Of a DNA stretch of 24,395 bases, positions 16,322 to 22,150 are shown in pieces. The notes below the pieces were generated by a model that saw only the letters and a list, made by a program, of their open reading frames with translations, had not been told where the DNA came from and did no database searches. The DNA lies in the NCBI GenBank assembly GCA_015494775.1, contig WGAP01000197.1, positions 1 through 24,395 of the forward strand. Direction: 5' to 3'. The position numbers and the translations under genes are program-made. Numbering within the stretch: position 1 is the stretch's first letter; every line of letters starts with the position of its first letter. The DNA comes from Flavobacteriales bacterium. Lineage in GTDB: Bacteria > Bacteroidota > Bacteroidia > Flavobacteriales > Flavobacteriaceae.

Positions 16322-16350
16322 ACTCGCAAAAATTGCAAGTTTTGATAATT
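16314..16350. repeat. Palindromic repeat P, right copy (between mod and ATPase)
   Basis: This is identical over 37 nt to 14979-15015, with arms TTATCAAAACTCGCAA / TTGCAAGTTTTGATAA around AAA. It stands 31 nt beyond the mod stop and about 63 nt before the ATPase start. The two copies are 1,335 bp apart, exactly enclosing the ATPase gene. Confidence 0.85.
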
Positions 16351-16381
16351 TACGATGTTTTAAACGGGCGTTTTTCATGCT

Positions 16382-18472
16382 TTAAAATCTGAGGATAAAT
16401 TCCATATCCAGTTCTTTTTTGTTGGCATAGGACTTGATGTTTTCGGCTATTTCGCGCAGGGCCTTGCTGGTAAAGTGATAGCCGAAGGCAATGATGTTTT
16501 TGGGATTAAAATCCTTGTCCGTATCCATTTTTTCCAACAAAGCTTTTAAATGCTCCGTGTCAAAACCTTTGTGCATCAGGTAGAGTTTTTCATCTCCGTA
16601 ATAAGCAGTGTATCCGTTGAGGTTGATGGCTTCCAAATCTCGGGTGAGCGGCATGCCGTCGTAGGTTTTCCAGGTGATGAGCAGGGCCCGGATATCCTGT
16701 TCGGTGAGTTTGCTTTCGTCAAAGAGTTCCAATTCGCCGGTGAAATCCTCGGCTTGCCAGTGATAATCTTCCCACACGGGAATGGTTTCAAAAATTTTAA
16801 AGCCCGAATCCTGTTTTTCGAGTGCTTGGATTTCGGCTTGGAGTTTGCGGATTTTTTCCGCCCGATTGTCCATATCCAACTGGCTTTCCAGTTTTTGGAT
16901 TTCGGCTTGTTTTTCGCGGATTTTGGCTTGGATGATATCCGTTTTTATTTTACGGGCCGCACGCACGAGCCGTTCGCGGGTAATATCGAAAACGGTGGGA
17001 TTTTCCTTGCCCAGTTCGTTTTTGACAAAATCATAGGCGGTTTTGTTTTTCTTGGGATCAATGGGCTCGGGGAGTTGAACCAGGATAAATTGGCGTTGAC
17101 CTCCGTCTTCGGCATTGAGTTGCATCACCGCATCGCCGGTGGTGCCGCTACCGGCGAAGAAGTCAAGGATAAGGTCGGAAGGGTTGGCACCAAGCAAAAT
17201 TAGTTTTTTTATTAAAATATCACTTTTAGGATAATCAAAGGGTTTTTGTCCATCAAATACATATTTTTCTCGCAGACTACCTTGTTCATTTCTATGAATT
17301 TTTTCTTCAAATATACTACGCTCCCTATACTTATTTCCTCTGTATTTTTCTACAATCATAAATGTCCCATCTAATTTTTTCTTTGCTTTTAAATTAGTGT
17401 TTAGGTTTTGTAATGCTCTATCTTTTCCCCACCTCCATACAGTTTGAATTCCTTGTGATATTAAAGGATATACTTCAATATATCCTTCCTTTTTACCTAA
17501 CGAAATTTCATACAATCCATTTTTGTCAACATTATTGGGATTTACATAAAAAGGATAAAAAAGATTAGGTCTATTTTCTTTATTAAACTTTATATTACGA
17601 TTTCTAAGTTCTCTTATATCAAATGGGCCTATTTCGTCTGTAAATTGAAATTTTTTTTCTTTATTTTCGATTAAATTTAATTCTTTCCCCTCCTTGGTAT
17701 AAACCAATACGTAGTCATGTGTGAGTGCAATACCACCATAATCCCTACCTCCCGGATTTGATTTTACAATAATTGTAGCTACAAAATTCTCCTCCCCAAA
17801 AATTTCATCCATCATGATGCGGAGTTGTGCCAGTTCGTTGTCGTCGATGGAGATGAAGATGACGCCATCGGGGCGGAGGAGTTTGCGGGCTATGTAGAGG
17901 CGGGGATACATAAAGGTGAGCCAGGCGGAGTGGGAATTGCTTTTGCTTTGGGTAAATGCCAAAATGCGTCGGGCTTTTTCCTCGTCAATGCCGGCCAGTT
18001 CGGCCAGTTGTTCGGGGGTGAATTTGCGGTTGTCGTGATACACAAAGCCGTCGTTGCCGGTGTTATAGGGCGGGTCGATGTATATCATTTTGATTTTTTC
18101 ATAGTAGGCATGCGACAGGTGTTTGAGCACATCCAGGTTGTCGCCTTTAAGCAGGAGGTTGCCACTATTTCGGTTTTCGGGTTTGCGGTTCCACGCGTCA
18201 TCGGCTTGTAGGAGGGTATCGGTTTCGTCGGTGGCCAGGAGGCGGGCATAGCTTTTCCCGAGCCAGTCGAGGGTGTAGGTTTCCTTGGAAAAATTCACTT
18301 CCTTCGCCGCCAAATGGTTCTTGAATTTTTCGAAATCAAAATTTCCGTTTTTGTCAAAAAACTGGGGGTAGTGTTTTTTCAAAACTTCCAGTTCGTCGTT
18401 GGGCGGTTGGATATGTCCGGTGATTTTTTGTTTGGTGATCATGGGCCTGGCAGATTGATGTATTCGGTTCAT
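16382..18472 (-). CDS. mod: Type III DNA methyltransferase, Mod subunit
   Basis: Mod recognises the target and methylates adenine (N6) from S-adenosylmethionine; it also guides Res. The catalytic motif IDPPYNTGNDGFVY (DPPY 133-136) precedes the SAM-binding motif LDFFAGSGTTGDA (437-447), the beta-class order used by type III Mod proteins. Residues about 240-415 between them form the target-recognition domain; the coding DNA for it (about 17200-17800) is strikingly AT-rich compared with both sides. A coiled coil (about 515-555) follows. Length (696 aa) is normal and no simple-sequence tract suggests phase variation. Start MNRIHQ is used; M11 (MITKQK) is possible. It begins 13 nt after the RhuM-Fic gene, so they are co-transcribed. 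Confidence 0.92.
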   Translation of the reverse strand: MNRIHQSARPMITKQKITGHIQPPNDELEVLKKHYPQFFDKNGNFDFEKFKNHLAAKEVNFSKETYTLDWLGKSYARLLATDETDTLLQADDAWNRKPENRNSGNLLLKGDNLDVLKHLSHAYYEKIKMIYIDPPYNTGNDGFVYHDNRKFTPEQLAELAGIDEEKARRILAFTQSKSNSHSAWLTFMYPRLYIARKLLRPDGVIFISIDDNELAQLRIMMDEIFGEENFVATIIVKSNPGGRDYGGIALTHDYVLVYTKEGKELNLIENKEKKFQFTDEIGPFDIRELRNRNIKFNKENRPNLFYPFYVNPNNVDKNGLYEISLGKKEGYIEVYPLISQGIQTVWRWGKDRALQNLNTNLKAKKKLDGTFMIVEKYRGNKYRERSIFEEKIHRNEQGSLREKYVFDGQKPFDYPKSDILIKKLILLGANPSDLILDFFAGSGTTGDAVMQLNAEDGGQRQFILVQLPEPIDPKKNKTAYDFVKNELGKENPTVFDITRERLVRAARKIKTDIIQAKIREKQAEIQKLESQLDMDNRAEKIRKLQAEIQALEKQDSGFKIFETIPVWEDYHWQAEDFTGELELFDESKLTEQDIRALLITWKTYDGMPLTRDLEAINLNGYTAYYGDEKLYLMHKGFDTEHLKALLEKMDTDKDFNPKNIIAFGYHFTSKALREIAENIKSYANKKELDMEFILRF

Positions 18473-18485
18473 AAGTTAAGCATTT

Positions 18486-19466
18486 TCAATTTTCCAATGC
18501 TATGAAATTCATGATGAGTTTAATCAATTGGTCTTTTTGTTCGGACGGGCTGGCGGCCACCAGGTAACATACGGCGGTTAAAGTATTGCTATTGAATTTG
18601 TTATATAATTCTTCACGAGAGATGTTTTCATATAAAAATTGTAGGAATAGCAACGCGCCAATACGTTTATTGCCATCCACAAAAGGATGATTTTTAATGA
18701 TCAAGTAGAGCAAATGGGCGGCTTTTTCTTCAAAAGAAGGATAAACTTCCTTGCCGTCAAAACTTTGATAAATGGTATGAAGCGCACTTTCAAAAAGTCC
18801 CCGGTCGCGTTCGAGTCCGAAAAGTTCGGATGCTTCGCCTTTTTTTATTAAATATTTTTTTAGCGCGTCAATGGCTATTTTAGCTTCTTCGTAACTTATC
18901 TTTTTTCGTTCTTTTCTTGTGATTTTAGCTTCGATTTTTCCGGTGTCATAAGATTCTATCCATTCCCAAACGGCGGCATATTTTTCAATAATTTCCAGGA
19001 GCCCTTTGGCTTCCTTAGCCGTAAGCGAAGGAGTGTTTATATTTTCCTTGATGAATTGAATGGTTTTTTCCAGCTCTTTTAGTTTTTTCGAGGTAATATA
19101 TTTTTCGTTGAGGACATAACCTTGTATTAAATACTTTTTCAAAACATTGGTTGCCCAAATTCTGAATTGCGTTGCTTTTTTGGAGTTTACGCGGTAGCCT
19201 ACGGCAATGATTACGTCCAGGTTGTAATAATTCATTTTTCTTCTTTTGCCGTCTGCGGCAACTTGTTCCAAAATGGAACAGGTTGAACTTTCATCCAACT
19301 CACCGGAATTATAAATATTTCTGATATGTTTAACAATAGCAGGACGTTGAACATCAAATAAATATGCAATTTGATGGGCGTCCAACCATAAAGTTTGTTC
19401 TTTCAATTGAATTTCTATTTTTTTGTCCTTATCCTCAAAAATGACCAATTGATTTTCTTTTTTCAT
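18486..19466 (-). CDS. RhuM-family / Fic-DOC fusion protein
   Basis: Residues 1-125 match the RhuM (virulence protein) family: FDVQRPAIVKHIRNIYNSGE (a Bro-N-like DNA-binding helix pair) and DVIIAVGYRVNSKKATQFR with IWATNVLKKYLIQGYVLNE. Residues 190-326 form a Fic/Doc fold with the core motif HPFVDGNKR (260-268), which has all residues needed for nucleotide transfer to a hydroxyl (AMPylation or phosphorylation). No clear (S/T)xxxE(G/N) inhibitory helix was seen. The gene lies directly upstream of mod with a 13-nt gap, so it is the first gene of the restriction operon. It may act as a toxin-like effector or a regulator; this is inferred from context. The gene is AT-rich. Confidence 0.85.
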   Translation of the reverse strand: MKKENQLVIFEDKDKKIEIQLKEQTLWLDAHQIAYLFDVQRPAIVKHIRNIYNSGELDESSTCSILEQVAADGKRRKMNYYNLDVIIAVGYRVNSKKATQFRIWATNVLKKYLIQGYVLNEKYITSKKLKELEKTIQFIKENINTPSLTAKEAKGLLEIIEKYAAVWEWIESYDTGKIEAKITRKERKKISYEEAKIAIDALKKYLIKKGEASELFGLERDRGLFESALHTIYQSFDGKEVYPSFEEKAAHLLYLIIKNHPFVDGNKRIGALLFLQFLYENISREELYNKFNSNTLTAVCYLVAASPSEQKDQLIKLIMNFIALEN

Positions 19467-19620
19467 GCGGATGTATTTTGTTATGATGCAAAATAATGAG
19501 GCGGTAAAACGGATGATTACGGATTTAATTCAAAGATGTTTATTTCGATTTGTTATCACAAATTTACGGAATTTCCGCCGCTTCATCAGGGTCTCCCGCC
19601 CCCGACGAAGCAGTCAATAA

Positions 19621-19657
19621 ATCGGCGTTCAATTGTTCGACGTTCATTATTCAAGCG
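19621..19657 (+). repeat. Short repeat module A, copy A2
   Basis: ATCGGCGTTCAATTGTTCGA followed by CGTTCATTATTCAAGCG matches the word at 19967-20004 and the inverted copy at 1624-1660. Between the RhuM-Fic start and here (19467-19620) no gene or clear promoter was seen. Confidence 0.65.
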
Positions 19658-19713
19658 CGACTTATCGCACGGGAAAAGGCCGGCGACGGAGTGTTGCGAA
19701 CCTAGTGAGCGGC

Positions 19714-19780
19714 GTATCGAAGCCCCTGACGTCCGGTCATTTCGATACAATTTTTGCTACGCAAAAATCACTCAATGACC
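19714..19780 (+). repeat. Structured repeat module B, copy B2
   Basis: GTATCGAAG (19714-19722) opens the unit. An outer stem GGTCAT (19735-19740) / ATGACC (19775-19780) encloses the hairpin ATTTTTGC-TAC-GCAAAAAT. Compared with B1 and B3 (GGTCGC/GCGACC) both inner base pairs are changed on both sides, so pairing is kept. Confidence 0.75.
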
Positions 19781-19801
19781 TCCAAAACAGGTGCCTGAAT
19801 G

Positions 19802-19891
19802 CTGCGCCGAAGGCGCAGTGTATCGAAGGCACCGCCATTCGTTCCGGTCGCTTCGATACAATTTTTGCTACGCAAAAATCACTCAGCGACC
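19802..19891 (+). repeat. Structured repeat module B, copy B3
   Basis: The hairpin CTGCGCC-GAA-GGCGCAG (19802-19818) comes first. The pair GTATCGAAG (19820-19828) / CTTCGATAC (19851-19859) follows, and then GGTCGC (19846-19851) / GCGACC (19886-19891) around ATTTTTGC-TAC-GCAAAAAT. The copy is almost identical to the inverted copy at 1500-1588. Confidence 0.75.
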
Positions 19892-19966
19892 CTTGTCAAG
19901 AATATCGATTAACGATTAGCAATTTGAGATTTCAGAATTTATTGATTGTCAAGCAATTAAAATCAT

Positions 19967-20004
19967 AAATCGACGTTCAATTGTTCGGCGTTCCTTATTC
20001 GAGG
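19967..20004 (+). repeat. Short repeat module A, copy A3
   Basis: AAATCGACGTTCAATTGTTC then GGCGTTCCTTATTCGAGG matches A2 with G/A swaps at two equivalent positions. A small hairpin GGGCAGC-TT-GCTGCCC (20003-20018) follows, and then module C. Confidence 0.6.
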
Positions 20005-20026
20005 GCAGCTTGCTGCCCGAGCCCAA

Positions 20027-20256
20027 GCGCCAGGGATGGGAGCGGTTATGCGCGGGCGGCGCGCCGTAGGCCTGCCGTGGCGGCGGGGCGACCAGAGGAA
20101 GCCACGTCCGCCACGCTTGCAGGGCAAGAGCGGGCCGCCCGCGCATTTGAGCGGACAGCCCGGCGGGCGCCGCGTGAACGCCGGCGGGTGCGAAAGCGCT
20201 CCGCCGCTTGAAGCAGCCGCCGATGCGTGAACGCGTGCGGCCGGGCGCCCAAAAAA
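20027..20256 (+). repeat. Intergenic repeat module C, copy C3
   Basis: The head is GCGCCAGGGATGGGAGCGG, continuing TTATGCG. A perfect 13-bp inverted pair ATGCGCGGGCGGC (20048-20060) / GCCGCCCGCGCAT (20134-20146) frames a private segment. The tail is TTGAGCGGACAGCCCGG. The shared block GTGAACGCCGGCGGGTGCG follows, then GCTCCGCCGCTTGAAGCAG and GATGCGTGAACGCGTGCG, ending GGGCGCCCAAAAAA. GCGCC at the start and GGCGC at the end are complementary. The module ends about 150 bp before the mraZ control region. Confidence 0.7.
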
Positions 20257-20403
20257 TCATCATCTCGCGCGTTTTGCACCACCGATTTGATGCTTTCGTT
20301 TGCTAACAATTCCTTGGGAAGCTTTTAGTTAAAAATTTTGTTTGCTCACAATCGACTAAAAATCAATGATTTATATTCGCCCAAAAAAGTTTTCAACAAT
20401 AAA

Positions 20404-20446
20404 TGGGAAAAAATGGGAAAAAATGGTTTTTTTGGCTAATTTTGGG
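20404..20446 (+). promoter_or_regulatory. Probable MraZ operator: TGGG repeats at 10-nt period
   Basis: TGGGA occurs at 20404 and 20414 and TGGT at 20424, exactly 10 nt apart; a further TGG lies at 20433 and TGGG at 20443. MraZ is known in E. coli to bind TGGGN direct repeats separated by 5 nt before its own gene, and this array has that spacing. It overlaps the predicted promoter, consistent with autorepression of the dcw cluster. Confidence 0.65.
20437..20444 (+). promoter_or_regulatory. Candidate -7 promoter element for the dcw cluster
   Basis: TAATTTTG fits TAnnTTTG perfectly, with a start site expected near 20451 and a leader of about 17 nt to the TTG start of mraZ. The -33 position is occupied by TGGG repeat sequence rather than TTTG. 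Confidence 0.45.
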
Positions 20447-20467
20447 TTTGAAAGCAAGGAAGTCGTT

Positions 20468-20938
20468 TTGAAGATACTCATCGGGACATATTATGCCAAG
20501 CTCGACGGACACGGTCGCGTGCTCATTCCCAAGGGTTTGCGCGACCAACTCAAAGATATTGAAAACCGCGGATTCGTGCTGCGGCGCGCCACTTTTTTCG
20601 ACAATCTGGAACTTCATCCGCGCGACGAATGGGAAAAATGGATGGAACAGTTGCTGCGCATTCCCAAAACTTCGCGCGACAAGGTCAAGCTCATTTCCCT
20701 GATCAATGCCGGCGCGCGCCTGGTGAGTTTGGACGGTAACGGCCGTTTGCAATTGCCCAAAGACCTGATCCGCCAATTGGGAATGAACAAGGAAGTGGTT
20801 ATCGCATCCGAAGGAAATATACTGCAAATCTGGGATAAAGACCGCTACGAAAAATTCTGGGAAGAAAACAAGGATGAATTTCCCGAATTGATGGAAAAAC
20901 TTTTGGACAATACGGCCGATGATGACCGCCAACAATAA
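20468..20938 (+). CDS. mraZ: MraZ transcriptional regulator
   Basis: MraZ is a ring-forming AbrB-like DNA-binding protein that regulates the division and cell-wall cluster it heads. Two SpoVT/AbrB-like halves are visible, each with the D-x-x-x-R signature: KLDGHGRVLIPKGLRDQL and SLDGNGRLQLPKDLIRQL. The frame is open from 20366, but TTG at 20468 is preferred. It gives 156 aa, the usual MraZ size, beginning KILIGTYYAKLDGHGR after the initiator. An AAGGAAG lies just upstream, and the operator and promoter occupy the region that would otherwise be coding. ATG at 20423 is the main alternative. It overlaps rsmH by 20 nt. Confidence 0.88.
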   Translation: MKILIGTYYAKLDGHGRVLIPKGLRDQLKDIENRGFVLRRATFFDNLELHPRDEWEKWMEQLLRIPKTSRDKVKLISLINAGARLVSLDGNGRLQLPKDLIRQLGMNKEVVIASEGNILQIWDKDRYEKFWEENKDEFPELMEKLLDNTADDDRQQ

Positions 20939-21848
20939 CACATATCACCGCCCGGTGCTGCTCGAAGCCGCGGTGGACGGGTTAAACATCCGTCCCGACG
21001 GCATCTATGTGGACGTTACCTTCGGCGGCGGCGGGCATTCGCGGGCGATCTTGGAACGATTGGGGCCCGAAGGCCGGCTTATTGCCTTTGACCGCGATGC
21101 CGATGCGGCGGCCAATGCACCCGGCGACGAAAGATTCAAACTCATTACGGCCGATTACCGCTTCCTGAAAAACTACCTGCGGCTCGAAGGTATCGGGCAA
21201 ATCGACGGCTTGTTGGCCGATTTGGGCATTTCGTCGCACCAAATCGATACGGCTTCCCGCGGTTTCAGCACCCGATTTGACGGCCCCTTGGATATGCGTA
21301 TGGACCGCAGCGAAGCCCGCACCGCGGCCGACATTGTCAATACCTACGACGAGCAGGCCCTTGCACGGCTGCTGGCCGACTACGGCGAAGTGCCGCATGC
21401 ACAGGTGTTGGCGCGCGCCATCGTGAAGCAACGGGCCGAAAAACCCATTCGCACCACAGGGCAACTGGCCGAAATTTTGGCCCCGCACTTGCCGGCCAAA
21501 CTGCGTAACCGCCGGCTGGCCCAAGTGTTTCAAGCCCTGCGCATCGAAGTAAACGGCGAATTGGAAAGCTTGAAACAACTGCTGGAACAAGCGGTCAAGG
21601 TGATTCGCCCCGGCGGACGACTGGCCGTGATTACCTATCATTCGCTCGAAGACCGCTTGGTTAAACGCTTTATCCAAACCGGCAATTTTACGGGCGAAGT
21701 ACGAAAGGATTTTTACGGCAACACCCGCAGGCCGTTTCGCAAAACGGGAAAATTCATTACGCCCTCGCCCGAAGAGATAGCGACCAATCCGCGCGCGCGC
21801 AGCGCCAAATTGCGGGTGGCCGAACGAACCGATGAACCGGCAGAATGA
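20919..21848 (+). CDS. rsmH: 16S rRNA (cytosine-1402-N4)-methyltransferase
   Basis: RsmH (MraW) methylates N4 of C1402 in 16S rRNA using S-adenosylmethionine. Signatures in order are YHRPVLLEAAVDGL, VDVTFGGGGHSRAIL (SAM loop, G36-S41), IAFDRDADA, DGLLADLGISSHQID (101-110), SRGFSTRFDGPLDMRMD, VFQALRIEVNGELE, and VITYHSLEDRLVKRF near the end. Length 309 aa is typical. The start is one of two adjacent ATGs (20919 or 20922). It overlaps both neighbours in the mraZ-rsmH-ftsL order conserved across bacteria. Confidence 0.94.
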   Translation: MMTANNNTYHRPVLLEAAVDGLNIRPDGIYVDVTFGGGGHSRAILERLGPEGRLIAFDRDADAAANAPGDERFKLITADYRFLKNYLRLEGIGQIDGLLADLGISSHQIDTASRGFSTRFDGPLDMRMDRSEARTAADIVNTYDEQALARLLADYGEVPHAQVLARAIVKQRAEKPIRTTGQLAEILAPHLPAKLRNRRLAQVFQALRIEVNGELESLKQLLEQAVKVIRPGGRLAVITYHSLEDRLVKRFIQTGNFTGEVRKDFYGNTRRPFRKTGKFITPSPEEIATNPRARSAKLRVAERTDEPAE

Positions 21849-22150
21849 AAAGGTTGGTAAGCATATTACGCCTGGACTGGTTGCGCGGACCCAACGCCAA
21901 GCGCAATTGGACTTATGTGTTTGTCCTGTTGGCCTATATGATGTTGAGCATCGCCCTGGCCCATCTGGGCGAACAAAAAGCCCGCATAATGGCCGACCTC
22001 AAAGCCGAAAACCGCCGTTTGCGGGCCCAATATGTGGAAACCAAGCGCCTGCTGATGCAGGACGGCTTGCGTTCGAAGGTTTACAACCGGCTCAAAGACC
22101 GTGGTTTTGTGCTGCCCAAACGCCGTCCCAAATACTTGGCCGATGAGTGA
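21845..22150 (+). CDS. ftsL: FtsL-like divisome protein
   Basis: The 101-aa bitopic protein sits in the ftsL position between rsmH and the PBP gene. It has a basic cytoplasmic start (MKRLVSILRLDWLRGPNAKR), one membrane span (about residues 21-41, WTYVFVLLAYMMLSIALAHL) and a short periplasmic coiled coil (LKAENRRLRAQYVETKRLL), ending in a basic tail. Sequence conservation of FtsL is poor, so the call rests on topology, size and place. It overlaps rsmH by 4 nt (ATGA) and the PBP gene by 8 nt. Confidence 0.75.
   Translation: MKRLVSILRLDWLRGPNAKRNWTYVFVLLAYMMLSIALAHLGEQKARIMADLKAENRRLRAQYVETKRLLMQDGLRSKVYNRLKDRGFVLPKRRPKYLADE

Noticed and set aside
14977..16350. Insertion sequence with inverted terminal repeats
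   Set aside because: The bracketing palindromes are direct copies and the enclosed gene is an AAA/DUF4143 ATPase, not a transposase; no target-site duplication was visible.
19618..20004. Possible CRISPR array from repeated words
   Set aside because: Only two or three imperfect units, irregular spacing, no cas genes; better explained by dispersed modules A and B.
20027..20256. Integron attC site
   Set aside because: A folded variable centre with fixed borders is reminiscent, but no core GTTRRRY/RYYYAAC sites, no integrase and no cassette genes were seen.
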